Below are positions 1-9,675 of a DNA stretch of 64,000 nt, one piece after another (the stretch's first letter is position 1; every line of letters begins with the position of its first letter). The stretch spans positions 806,001-870,000 of the forward strand of contig JAGUCH010000003.1 of the NCBI GenBank assembly GCA_019096065.1, given 5' to 3'. Made by a program: the position numbers and the translations under genes. Source of the stretch: Paracyclopina nana. Taxonomy: Eukaryota; Arthropoda; Copepoda; Cyclopoida; Cyclopettidae. The notes below the pieces were generated by a model. The model was given only the letters and a program-made list of their open reading frames with translations, did no database searches and was not told where the DNA came from.

Positions 1-17
1 AGCAGAGAAAGAGTCAC

Positions 18-1915
18 CTGAAAGATCCGGCAGAGATACTTGACCCTGTACGTTTATGAGTTTTTGGGCAGAGGCCACTGTCCAAGCTGTCCCCAGACTG
101 GACGCTGTTGCTGTCATAAATGCTGAGCTCTTCCCCTCCTGACAATGAATTGGTGTCGTCCTCATCCTCGTCCTCCTCGGACTTGATGGCATCTCGTAGC
201 AAGTCCAATTCTGCGAGCAGTTTTACGTAGCCGATGCTTTTCTTGAAGGACTGCAGAAACCGCTCGTCCTCGCTCAATCTGGCGTAGATCGCAACCTGAG
301 ACTCGTCAAACCACTCAGAGTCCGGAGGCTCAGATCGAATTTTAAAGAGGAGCCGTTTCACCACCGATTCCTCGATTTTCAGCCTCGTGCTGGCCTTTTC
401 TGACAAATATTCCTCGTATATGGAGTGAGCTGCTTCGCGCATATTTTCAGTCAAGTTGAGCCGTTGAGTGGAAGCTCTCCTCAACCGCTCGGAATGCTTG
501 GCACTTTCTTCCTTATTATTGCTGGGCGGAATTTGGCTCTTTAGCTGAATGTCATCCAATTCCAGGGCTACACAAAACTATGATGCTTAATCTGGGACTG
601 AAAAACAATGTATCATACCTTGAAGTTGCGACTCTGCGGAAACCTTCCATCCTTCGATGTTGAGGTAGAAAAAGAGGTAAGCCTGGCAGCCGATCGAGGT
701 CATGTAGTCGATGAAGTAGCTGAGGGCAATGTTGTTCTTCAGGATGACATCGATGGGCAGGTCAAAGAGTTTCATGCCTGGCCCAATCATCTGGTTCCAG
801 TCCACACGTGCTGGAATTCCCACGGAGTCAGCATCTGATCCGCCAGACGCCAGACGTTTCATTCTGGCTTCGATGACCTTGTTCAAGTAGAGCAGTGAGT
901 TGAGCTGCTGCTTCAAAGACGAGTCTCCTTCCCCCTTGGAATCGTTGGAGCGGATGAAGCTGATGTCTTTGTTGACCATTTCGCGAGTGGCAAGCAGCTC
1001 TTCCATGCTCTCGGAATATCGGATGGAGGACAGGAAGACTTCATGCTTGATCTTGTAGTCTTGTATCAGCCACACCAGAGTCTGGTTGATAAAGTCCGGG
1101 TCACTGAGCAAGTCGAGCGTGGGCTTCAGAACGACGTTGACCAAAATCTCACGTGTCAAAGTGCGCAGGGGGATGGCGTTGAAGTCTGGCTCCTTGAGCA
1201 GCAGGAAGAGGAGGATTTCCGAGATGCTCTGCAAGTAGCTCAGCTCCTCTTGCTGAATGGAGCTGGCCAAGTCTCGGCTCAGGTTGGTCTCCATGGCCAC
1301 CTCGGCATCGAAGAAGAGCGACTCCAGATCCTGGATCTTCCCATTGCTGGGCTGCTCCTCCTCCTTGAGCTGGAGCATGAAGCGTGCCTTCTTGAACAGC
1401 CTCACGTGGCTCGCCACGTCGTCCACCAGCCGTGTGGTGAGAAATGGAATCCAGTCAATGGACTTGATTTTGAATGACAGGTGAAGGATCAGGTGACTGA
1501 TTGAATCCTTCAAGTGGATGGGGAAAGCTCGGTCGTGTGTTAATTTGAAATGCCAGGGGTAGACGTAGTCGCGAAACACGTATCCCATGATCAAGTTGAG
1601 GGGCTCGTCAATTTTGGCGGATCCTGTCAAGGAGGCGGCTTCCCAAATAAACCTCAGCTCGTTGGCCTCCGCCTCATTTTTTCGGCCACTTTCAGAGATG
1701 ACGTAGGGACCCTTGAACCACGACCAGGACTGGCGAGATTGCCGGGAAATGAGTGACACCAAGTTGACACTTGTCCTGGACAGACACACCCCAAAAAGCA
1801 TGGTGAGTGAGCCAATGAGGATGAAAACAGAGGCCATAGAGAGGGAAAAGAGGCCTTTGAGGCCCATCGAGGCCGCCGCCAAGATGAAGGCCAGCATGAA
1901 CCAGAAAGGTTCCAT
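18..1915 (-). CDS. SNX13: Sorting nexin-13 (SNX13), 5' two exons, partial
   Basis: Membrane-anchored sorting nexin of the PXA-RGS-PX-nexin C family, acting on endosomes or ER contact sites. Exon 1 is 1915-619. It starts at an ATG followed by two hydrophobic N-terminal segments (residues about 4-45), then a PXA domain (about 95-290, including an EPLNLIMGYVFRDYVYPWH-like block), then the start of an RGS domain. The 51-bp intron is 618-568 (GT..AG). Exon 2 is 567-18 and continues the RGS domain, including YEEYLSEKAS and DERFLQSF motifs, then an acidic Ser-rich linker. It ends at a GTGACT donor at position 17, so the PX and nexin C parts lie outside the window. Domain order and conserved blocks fit SNX13 rather than SNX14 or SNX25. 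The family assignment is from recognition; the splice sites are seen directly. Confidence 0.9.
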
Positions 1916-2411
1916 TTTCTAATGAGGTCACAAGGTAGTCATTGTTTTTTCCTTCTTCGTTTGAAAAACTCTTTTCCTAGCGACGATGTCCTTGCCACAC
2001 AAAACACAGTTTTGACAGCTGACAATCTGCATAGTGCATACAAATCGGATCGAAAAAACAAGTCTATCCTATAAAATTATCTACATAAAACAAAGATTTG
2101 GCACCAAAGCTAGCCTCTATTTTCAGGCTTGAGCACTTTAGAAAATTTAAAAATTAACATTTGCAATTTGGATCCACTTTTTTCATTTAAGAGCGCGATC
2201 ACCAATTTATTACCATGAAAAGTTGAGCATAATTTGCCTTAAATATTGCGACTCAACTCACAGTATTTTCGCTATTCTAAGCTAGTAAACTCGTATTTTA
2301 TCGCATTTTTAGCCTACTTTTTCAGACTTGCGATCTCAGCCTTTTTTAAAGTAGCTACAAAAATGATTTATCACTTTAGATTGATTGCTGCAACGGTAAA
2401 TTAGAACACAA
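1916..2411. other. AT-rich intergenic region upstream of SNX13
   Basis: About 500 bp of AT-rich sequence between the SNX13 start and the first dispersed repeat. It presumably contains the SNX13 promoter, but I see no convincing TATA/initiator pair and no gene in it. Confidence 0.5.
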
Positions 2412-3095
2412 TATCTATTTATATATGTAAACAATTTATAAAACAAGCTAATAAAATAGCTGAGCAAATTTTGTAAAGTAAAAATTGAGTGGCAACTTTG
2501 CGGGCTCGAGCTTGCGTGAGCCAAGTGATGCTACGAGATTTTTGCTTTTCAAAATGAACTCAGATATTTTGTAAGCCTGTTTTATAATTTGTTTACATAG
2601 TTATACGATTTTATATAATGGATGGTATTTTTCAAATTTTAATTAAGTTACCAGACCAGGCAATCTCGACTTAGCATCTGATCCATTACTTGAAGGCTAG
2701 GGTTGAGAGGCCCTCAGTAGGGCAAAAGTAGTTGAAGGTGGTTATTAATCAATCATTTTGAAGTTGGCACTTTTTAAAGCTAAAAGATGTGTCAGATTAA
2801 GTTTTGTCTGGTATCTCCGATAGAGACTCTACACTTCTACTAAGCTTAGCTCAGATTAGAAGAAGAATAAAAAGGAGTTCTAACAACAAGTTTTCTAACT
2901 GTATTGGTGAATCAGTCAGTAGAGCGCCGGACTCCTAATCAATCCCCAAACAAGGCATTTTTTATCCTTTTTTCTATAATGGGATTTACTTCTTGGACAA
3001 TATCATGATCTCTGGTCAAACAGAGGAGCAACACACCTTATAAAATACTTTATAATGTGTGTCACTTCATAAAGTAAAACGTCAGAGCTTTTATA
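2412..3095 (+). repeat. Dispersed repeat copy A, with degenerate tRNA-like segment
   Basis: About 680 bp that is closely similar to 3483-4190: both start near tctatttatatatgtaaac and both end at cagagcttttata. Around 2904-2966 it contains a decayed tRNA-like stretch (TCAGTCAGTAGAGC ... GGACTCCTAATC) that is more intact in copy B. Copy A is interrupted after TTATA by the terminal inverted repeat of the mariner-like unit starting at 3096. The expected continuation (tatgtgtagttatatgaac) is found on the far side at 33734 onward. Confidence 0.75.
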
Positions 3096-3482
3096 CAGTC
3101 TGTCCCGTAGATTTCTGTACACTTTGAAATCAAAAGTTTGTGTTAAAACTTCTGGAAATACTTGACACAATGGATACTGTTGGAAAGCTTGAAACTTACA
3201 CCATCTTTTTTAGTTTTGAGATTTTTAAAAAGTATTAATTCAAATTTTGATTTAGACCACAAAATTGATAGTTACTCTAAATTCACTCCCATTTTCACTG
3301 ATATTTTTGATGAAAAGTCACTTTCACAAAAAATTATTTATTTTATATACTGTAATACGTTTTCCTCGTGTTATAATTCAGTTTACCGATCCGACTCAGC
3401 TCTTTTATATCACAGTTCTTTCTAAGCAATTTGGGGGATTTTAAATACTTAATGGCCCTGGAATCAAATTTGAGGGATTTTT

Positions 3483-4190
3483 ATCTATCTATATATGTAA
3501 ACAATTTATAAAACAAGCTAATAAAATAGCTGAGCAAATTTTGTAAAGTAGAAATCGAGTGGCATTTTTGCGGGCTCGAGCTTGCGAGAGCCAAGTAATG
3601 CCACGAGATTTTTACTTTGCAAAATTAGCTCAGATGTTTTGGAAGCCTGTTTTATAATTTGTTTACATATATATACGATTTTATATGATGGAAAGTAATT
3701 TTCAAATGTTATTGAAGTTACCAGACCAGGCGATCTAGACGTAGCACCTGATGCATGAGTTGGAGGCTAGGGTTGGGAAGCGTTCAGTAGTGCAAGTGTA
3801 ACACAAAGCGTTAATCAATCATTTAAAAAATTGTGCGTTTAGAATTTGGCATTTTAGGGGGCTAAAAGATGTGTTAGATTAAGTTTTGTCTGGTACCTCT
3901 GAAAAGGCTCTACTGTTCTACTAAGCTTAGCTCAGCTGAGAATAAGAATAAGAAGGAATTCTGACATTAATTATTCTGTCTGTATTGGTAGCTCAGTCAG
4001 TAGAGCATTGGACTCCTAATCTAGATGATCAGGGTTCGATCCCCATACTCGGCATTTTTTCTCCTTTTTTCTAACATGGGATTTACTTCTTGGACAATAT
4101 CATGGTCTCTGGTCAAATAGAAGAGCAACACACCTTATAAAATACTTTATAATGCGTGTCACTTGATAAAGTTAAACGTCAGAGCTTTTA
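3483..4190 (+). repeat. Dispersed repeat copy B
   Basis: Second copy of the 680-700 bp repeat seen at 2412-3095, in the same orientation. It is intact across the point where copy A is interrupted, so it gives the empty-site sequence for the mariner-like insertion. It carries a tRNA-like segment at 3982-4054, which suggests a tRNA-derived SINE-type family. Confidence 0.75.
3982..4054 (+). repeat. tRNA-like segment (SINE head or tRNA pseudogene, anticodon-like CCT)
   Basis: It has recognisable A-box (TAGCTCAGTCAGTAGAGC) and B-box (AGGGTTCGATCCCC) sequences and an anticodon-loop-like ACTCCTAAT with CCT at 4015-4017. The acceptor arms pair only partly, and the same segment is repeated and decayed in copy A, so I read it as a tRNA-derived repeat rather than a working tRNA gene. 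Confidence 0.6.
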
Positions 4191-4337
4191 TATATGTATA
4201 GTAATATGAACTGAGACGAATTGGTAAACTGAATTATACATGCGAAAATTGCTTTCCATCATATAAAAGTAATTTAATGCCCCTCATATTCCATGGAACT
4301 AATCCAAATTCCCAAGAAGTTAGAAAAAAGAGAGGAT

Positions 4338-4410
4338 CATCCTAGGTTTGAACCTCAGACTGTTGGATCAGCATTCCAATACTCTAACCACTGAGCTATG
4401 GAAACATCAT
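4338..4410 (-). repeat. tRNA-like segment, minus strand (anticodon-like GCT)
   Basis: On the minus strand it reads TTCCATAGCTCAGTGGTTAGAG, then an anticodon arm TTGGA-loop-TCCAA with ATGCTGA in the loop, then GGTTCAAACC. An inverted, more decayed relative lies at 33856-33930 on the plus strand, together with its flank (ctcttttttc and ttggattagttccatgg). It is a dispersed tRNA-derived repeat. Confidence 0.55.
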
Positions 4411-4482
4411 GAAAATTGCATGCTATATATAGGACTTAACCATAATTTAAGCAAAATAGAGAAATCAAAAAAAAGTTAAGGA

Positions 4483-4556
4483 ATGACTGGGGTTTGAACC
4501 CTAGACTCCTTAATCAAGAGCCAAGCGCTCTAAACATTGTACCATAGGAGCACCTC
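4483..4556 (-). repeat. tRNA-like segment, minus strand
   Basis: The minus strand shows a third tRNA-like stretch, with a GGTGCTCCTATGGTACAATG start, an anticodon-like loop, and a GGGTTTCAAACCCC T-arm. Pairing of the acceptor ends is poor. It is probably another tRNA-derived repeat head. Confidence 0.45.
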
Positions 4557-4735
4557 TGGAAAAATGGTTTTTCAAAGTCTATTTTATTGCTCCCAAACCA
4601 TGGGATGCTAGCTCATGAGAGCCAGTGATATTCACATAGCAACTAAAAACCCAGCAGTGTTTTCTAGGCACGGGCAGCCCGGTAACTTCATTAAAACACT
4701 CAAAAATCGTATTACAGAATATAAAATTGTATATT

Positions 4736-4902
4736 TTGAGCTGGGGCACGTAAAGTAGGGTCATTAAATAGCTGACCTTGGATTTTAAAATGGAAAAACA
4801 CTCGTACAATTACAGCCCTCACAGGCTCGGGCTAGTAAAGCTGTACTCGAGTTTTCCCATTTTAAAATCCTCGCTCAGCTATTTAATGACCCTACTTTAC
4901 GT
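4736..4902. repeat. Palindromic foldback element interrupted by the large LTR element
   Basis: The left arm (about 4736-4795: gagctggggcacgtaaagta...) is inverted in the right arm (about 4848-4902: ...tactttacgt). The palindrome resumes exactly at 33247 (gccccagctc) after the large LTR element and its ACGT duplication. The pre-insertion form was therefore a near-perfect hairpin of about 180 bp. The LTR element inserted at an ACGT inside one arm. Confidence 0.7.
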
Positions 4903-5515
4903 TGCTCTGCGACACTGTGCCTTTACTCTGCACCTAAAGCCAGGGCCAACTCCAACTCTAAGCGGAGGCACTCGAGTCTAGCAAATATCTCAATCCTCTG
5001 TAGAATCACTCTGGTCGGGACTGAGCCTGATGGCATATATACAATGTTTTTGGGTAGACAGAGTACCAATCCTCCAAATCAGCACCACCATAAGGAGGAA
5101 GTGGCAGTGCCCAGCACTTGTCCTCCCACCAATGTGTTCCAAATCACTCCAACTGAGAAAGCCCTAGGCTTAACCCAGCTTCCTACATTCACTAAGGAGC
5201 TCTGCAGGTTCTACCTCTTAGAATATAGTATAGCTAGTCTCAGTACATAATCCATTTATTCAAGCAGAGCCAGGAATAAAGTTGTCACAGAAAGAGCCCC
5301 TCTATTGCAGGAGGGTACGTTGACTGTCTGACACCCTCTTCGTGACTCTTCCAGTCTCGCTCCTCTCCTCCGCGCGTCCCATCGCTCGTCTCCGTCAGCC
5401 GCGGCCCCATACCAGCCTTCCATAGGTAAACTTGTGTGCGCCGCCAGTTTAAGCTCTAGCCATATGCCGTCTTCTTTCTTGCGGTTTTTTAGGGAGGGCA
5501 AGTAAGCGTCCTCCA
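4903..5515 (-). repeat. 3' LTR of giant element
   Basis: 613 bp. By eye it is identical to 32630-33242. It starts TGCTCTGCGAC and ends GCGTCCTCCA on the plus strand. On the minus strand it has an AATAAA at about 5253-5258 (plus-strand TTTATT), a plausible polyadenylation signal. Confidence 0.9.
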
Positions 5516-5531
5516 TTTACCCCCGCCCCAG
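5516..5531 (-). other. Polypurine tract of giant element
   Basis: On the minus strand the bases immediately before the 3' LTR read GGGGCGGGGGTAAA. This is a purine-rich tract in the expected position for plus-strand DNA priming. Confidence 0.65.
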
Positions 5532-5639
5532 AAAAAGCAGCTAATGCCTCGATAAATTTGAAAGCATTAGATGAACCCTCTGAGACCAGATGATAAAGGT
5601 GGAACCCACACATACTCTTTTAACTGAATCATAAAAGTT

Positions 5640-7577
5640 CTACACATTAGGGGCATCAGCAATAAACTTGCCTGCCTCTTCATTGTTACGACGAGAAGTA
5701 TTCCTATTTTTAGGCTTCCGCCTAGGTAATGACTTCCTTAATTGATTGGCCAAGACATATTGTCCTTCTCCAATCTCCATATAGCAGCAATAACACATTC
5801 GTTTCCTCTTGATATACATGATGACCAATAAGGCTATTGCACATGTAGATCCAAGTAAAGAAGTAGTAAGCACTACCCGCCAATCATCAAATATATCATC
5901 ATCATCCTGTTCCGGATACTTAACAACAAACTTGTTTAAGTCTGTCTCCCATGGGCTATGAAAGTCACCAATTATCTGTCCATCAACATTAATACCACAA
6001 AGACTTGTCACTTTATACGATCCAATAATTAGCAAATGAGCATTATTGAAGGTACCCTGGCAAGTCCTGTTAACAAATGTAGGCGTAACCACATTAACAA
6101 TACCAGCATGTTTTGGGCAGTTTGTGTTCAGTAACTCATTTGAAGACACATCCACCAGATTACATGCTTTATCCGGACTCAAAGTTGACAATCCAAAGAG
6201 AGCTTTGGCACAGTTAATTTGGGCCTCATCAGGTACATAAGCTGGATCATGGCAAACACTCTGTCCATCATGCTCAAAACAATCATTGTATTGGGGCAAA
6301 TGTTCAGTAGCATACATCAGTTCACCAAATTTTGTCACATAGGTCTCCTTTATGGTGTACCCACCATATGTGCGACCTTTTAATTGATAAGTCAATTCCA
6401 TATTATCACTAATACCTTTGACCCTCATTTTGCCACCAACAATAGCATCATTTGGGTCTACAGTATTTTCCACGACAGTAAAGGAGACAGGAGCCAAAGC
6501 CTTCTGCTCGAGCTCAGCACCTCGATCCCCTTGTACTTCAGTATTCAAGGGCATTATGAATTTGTCATGGTTTCTCCTGATATCTTTTGCAAAAGAAGCA
6601 ATAGTACCAATGACATCCATCATCTGCATAAAGTCACTAGTCCTAGTCCCGTGCAATTTTCTTGAGTGTTGTAATTGCCGGAGTAATGCAACTGCATTTT
6701 CCACTACATGTGGCAAATGTAATTTGATAGCAGTTTTAATCTTATCATTCTGGAACACCTTGGATGCTCCTGAAGTCACCATGATTTTTAAGGCATTAAC
6801 TGCCTTTTTAATCACCGATGTTTCCTTATTGATTAAGGCAACTCTGTCTTGTAACTCCCATTGTTCTCCCTCTATAGTTGGAGATGGGAACTTCACAAAA
6901 TGTCGCACACACATCATACCATCCACTATTGCTTCAGTGGGTGGATACAGTGAAAACACGGCAGGTGATTGGGAAAAGTCAAGTATAAATGTAGGAAAAC
7001 CTGCAAGTATCTTCGGAGTATTAGTACTGGTACTCGGTTGGCCCGGAGTATTTTTAGTTGGGTCCAACACTGGGAGACCATGGTGTACTATTTTTGCATC
7101 CAAGGTCGTTACCAACCCATAAACTTGTGTAGCTTTTACACTCACTTTCCATTTATTTTTCGATCCCTTCACAGAATCCACCAGATTGGCCACTTGTAAA
7201 AAATCATATTTTGACCTTGGCTCAAATCCTTCAAATCCAGGCAGTGACTCTTTGCATGTTTTGTCCATGTCAGTAGGGCTCACATCTCGTAACAGAGCAA
7301 GCACCTTACCTTCAAAAGTCACATAAGGAACATTAGTCAAGTTGACTGGCCCTAGATTGGCCATCATCTCTTCCACATCATTAACAACAGTACTTAAGGC
7401 CTCCTTATACTCATGTGCATCAATCACTTCAGTAGAAATCACCTCTTTAGTGTGATACAATGAGCGAATCGGGTCCAGCATATGATCTTCAAAACATAAC
7501 GGTCCGACATTGTCTTGCACAAATGCAAGACCAATTGTAAAGAAAAGTTTCACAAAGAAAAGTCTCACACAGAACAT
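5640..7577 (-). CDS. Envelope-like type I membrane glycoprotein of the giant element
   Basis: 645 aa from the ATG at 7577; the reading frame stays open upstream to 7685. I chose 7577 because it gives a signal peptide (MFCVRLFFVKLFFTIGLAF) and is the first ATG after a TATA+initiator promoter at 7639-7604. The long ectodomain has N-glycosylation sequons and scattered cysteines (a cluster at about residues 455-555). One membrane span follows an acidic DDDD patch near the C-terminus (SLLGSTCAIALLVIMY), then a basic tail with a Cys pair. The position next to the 3' LTR is the classic env slot. I do not recognise the glycoprotein family. Entry or fusion function is an inference from topology and position only. 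The frame is intact. Confidence 0.65.
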   Translation of the reverse strand: MFCVRLFFVKLFFTIGLAFVQDNVGPLCFEDHMLDPIRSLYHTKEVISTEVIDAHEYKEALSTVVNDVEEMMANLGPVNLTNVPYVTFEGKVLALLRDVSPTDMDKTCKESLPGFEGFEPRSKYDFLQVANLVDSVKGSKNKWKVSVKATQVYGLVTTLDAKIVHHGLPVLDPTKNTPGQPSTSTNTPKILAGFPTFILDFSQSPAVFSLYPPTEAIVDGMMCVRHFVKFPSPTIEGEQWELQDRVALINKETSVIKKAVNALKIMVTSGASKVFQNDKIKTAIKLHLPHVVENAVALLRQLQHSRKLHGTRTSDFMQMMDVIGTIASFAKDIRRNHDKFIMPLNTEVQGDRGAELEQKALAPVSFTVVENTVDPNDAIVGGKMRVKGISDNMELTYQLKGRTYGGYTIKETYVTKFGELMYATEHLPQYNDCFEHDGQSVCHDPAYVPDEAQINCAKALFGLSTLSPDKACNLVDVSSNELLNTNCPKHAGIVNVVTPTFVNRTCQGTFNNAHLLIIGSYKVTSLCGINVDGQIIGDFHSPWETDLNKFVVKYPEQDDDDIFDDWRVVLTTSLLGSTCAIALLVIMYIKRKRMCYCCYMEIGEGQYVLANQLRKSLPRRKPKNRNTSRRNNEEAGKFIADAPNV

Positions 7578-7603
7578 GTTTTTTACTCGTTGTCTAGTCC
7601 CAG

Positions 7604-7639
7604 ACTGAGCATGAACTAACCAATGTACTACAATATATA
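7604..7639 (-). promoter_or_regulatory. TATA + initiator core promoter for the envelope-like gene
   Basis: The minus strand has TATATATT (7639-7632) followed by TCAGTC with the A at 7606. Measured from TATATT, the spacing is 31 bp. The predicted transcript starts 29 bases before the ATG at 7577 and excludes the upstream methionines, consistent with a dedicated mRNA rather than a spliced LTR transcript. Confidence 0.6.
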
Positions 7640-7851
7640 GAGATGAATCAAGGTTTTTTAACCTCAGCGCGCTCATATTGAACACATTCAGCCAGGTAGA
7701 TCAGGAAAAGTTGATTTGTTAATCGCAACATATTCTGCGTAACTCTCTCAACCTTTCCTGTTAATTCAGAACCTTAAGCACACATTTTTGGGAAAAAATG
7801 TGCCGAACAAAGTTATTTATTAAATCATATACATTTGCGAATCATCAAAGC

Positions 7852-9189
7852 TTACTCAATTGCATCAGGCATAACATTTTCAAGCAAAATCTGCAAGGCC
7901 TCCTCGATTTGAGCCTTTTTTGCGGAATCTTGCTTCATAACACTATCCAACTTTTTAAGGTTGGCACTTAAAGGGACTGTAGAATTCCCTTCACTAGATC
8001 CAGATCGAGGCCGTTTAGCAGGGCCTTGATTCACTACTTTAGCATAACTCAAGGATGGGGTCACCTCCTTGAATTTATTCAATTTACGTCGAGCTGCCCT
8101 CCTTTCCAAGAAGGCTGCATCAGCTTCAGTTTTGGCACCATTTGTAAAAAATGATGCCTTAGGAAAATGCTTCTCCAGTTTGGATATAAATTCCGCCTTT
8201 TCACCGGCATGGGAAAGGGACATGTTAACCTTAAGAGGTATGGCTGTGGGAACCACTTGCACACCATCTGCGGCAAAAAAATCACCCATGCTGCACACGT
8301 ACAGGGTGCACGCAACCGAACAGTAGTCAAGGTAACAGTTCACATTCTCGTACGACTTATCCAAAGCCACAGTAAAGTTGACTGTATTCCCTTGAACCCA
8401 AGTCACCAAACCAACCAAGGGCTTCTTGGTAGTTCGATAAAGGGACGAGCCCACCACATAAGAGGACACTGCTCCAGTGCCCTTCAACGGACAAAACACT
8501 TCCAATGGAGTGGGTTGAGTCACATCTCCCACATTAATCAAAGGCAAAGTGTTCATCTTCAAATATAGGACTACGTTTAACAGTCCCACCTTACAGGAAT
8601 TGAACTTGATGGACATCCCCGACCGATTGTGGACCTTGATGGGCCTCATAGCAGTCGGAGTCACCATGGCTTGATTATCAATGAAGACAGTATAGTCCAC
8701 TTGCCCCAATGATGAGCAGGACTCACGTGGCTTGACCTTCTTGAGAAGAAAGTCATCGCACGCTAGTTGGTTTTTAGACCGCAAATCTGCCAATATTGGC
8801 ATCCACTTAGCTTGCTTGTCAGGGAAAAGCTGACCAACCAAATCCATCAAAGGCAGGGTGTAACCAAGCTCACAAGCCTCGGCCACCAACTTCTCCTGCT
8901 CAGTCAAGACAACGTCCTGCAAAGGTGCAACAGCTGGGGGAGGAGGTATCTCCGCACCAACTTCCATTGGACCTGGACCCGCTTGGCCTTGGTCCACTAT
9001 CATTCCAGCAACATTGGCAACTTCTCCAGTAGAGGCTTCTGGAGCGGCCTTTTCCATGTCAGAAGGCTCTGTTTTAGGAGAGCCGGGCAAAGCATCCACC
9101 ACAAGAGTTTGGGATGAGGACTTTTTTCCTTTCCCCTTTCCCTTCCTGCGGCTGTCATTAACGGTTAAACTAGCAAAGTTGAAGTCCAT
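7852..9189 (-). CDS. 445-aa basic protein of unknown family carried by the giant element
   Basis: Unrecognised. The N-terminus has a Lys/Gly/Arg-rich stretch (RRKGKGKGKK at about residues 14-23) and then a Pro/Ala/Glu-rich linker to about residue 95. A central segment, about 150-320, is rich in Val, Leu, Tyr and Cys and looks like a beta-rich globular domain. The C-terminal third has a second basic patch (ERRAARRKLNKFKE), an NLS-like AKRPRSG and a short helical end. A positively charged flexible arm plus a beta-rich core would suit a nucleic-acid-binding structural protein, but that is inference. Its own TATA+initiator lies just upstream (9260-9229), and the ATG is 40 bases past the predicted start site. 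The next ORF downstream is the envelope-like gene. Confidence 0.6.
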   Translation of the reverse strand: MDFNFASLTVNDSRRKGKGKGKKSSSQTLVVDALPGSPKTEPSDMEKAAPEASTGEVANVAGMIVDQGQAGPGPMEVGAEIPPPPAVAPLQDVVLTEQEKLVAEACELGYTLPLMDLVGQLFPDKQAKWMPILADLRSKNQLACDDFLLKKVKPRESCSSLGQVDYTVFIDNQAMVTPTAMRPIKVHNRSGMSIKFNSCKVGLLNVVLYLKMNTLPLINVGDVTQPTPLEVFCPLKGTGAVSSYVVGSSLYRTTKKPLVGLVTWVQGNTVNFTVALDKSYENVNCYLDYCSVACTLYVCSMGDFFAADGVQVVPTAIPLKVNMSLSHAGEKAEFISKLEKHFPKASFFTNGAKTEADAAFLERRAARRKLNKFKEVTPSLSYAKVVNQGPAKRPRSGSSEGNSTVPLSANLKKLDSVMKQDSAKKAQIEEALQILLENVMPDAIE

Positions 9190-9224
9190 GGTTAAAAGGT
9201 ACGATCAGCAAGAGGGAGAAGCTG

Positions 9225-9260
9225 CAACTGACTACAACATTTTTTCCTCGAGCATTTATA
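9225..9260 (-). promoter_or_regulatory. TATA + initiator core promoter for the 445-aa gene
   Basis: The minus strand has TATAAAT (9260-9254) and TCAGTTG with the A at 9229, exactly 31 bp apart, then the ATG at 9189. This is the same architecture as the envelope-like gene promoter. The antisense spliced gene starts on the other strand at 9676, so 9190-9675 is probably a bidirectional control region. Confidence 0.65.
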
Positions 9261-9675
9261 CCATAGGCTGTAGCGGCTATTCCCACTGCAGTATACCTCA
9301 CCTCAGGTGAATAACAGTTTCAACAACCTCAACGACAATTACTTAAAAATGATTGCCTTCCTGTTGAACTAAAGACTTGTATAGGAACAAAACAACAGGT
9401 GTTGTTCAGCTCCCCATTTTACTGCTGCAAAATTGTTTCTATGGAGACAATTTTTCCATGTTTTACAATAAATGCATCACAGTTTTGAATGAGTCATAAT
9501 AGCTCAGAAGCAATTTGATCATTCTTTATGCTGCGCTTGCAAGTAAAACAGTTCACACATGCACGTTTTAAAAGCTTGCCCAACGGACTGCAACAGTGCT
9601 GGTAAGCTCTCAGAGATAAACTCATTCCAGTCCCAGCTCCAGAAGCATTCACATTGAGTAAGAGCATTCTTCAAA

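Noticed and set aside
1043-1477. 144-codon plus-strand ORF opposite SNX13
   Set aside because: Antisense shadow of a conserved PXA domain.
3982-4054. A functional tRNA-Arg(CCT) gene
   Set aside because: Acceptor stem pairs poorly and the same stretch is part of a dispersed repeat with a decayed second copy at 2904; treated as tRNA-derived repeat.
5044-5516. ORFs of 68 and 86 codons inside the LTRs (repeated at 32771-33243)
   Set aside because: They occur only because both LTRs are identical; they overlap LTR control sequence and show no protein features.
6418-7122. 234-codon plus-strand ORF opposite the envelope-like gene
   Set aside because: Shadow of the minus-strand coding frame; the minus-strand frame has signal peptide, membrane span and a promoter.
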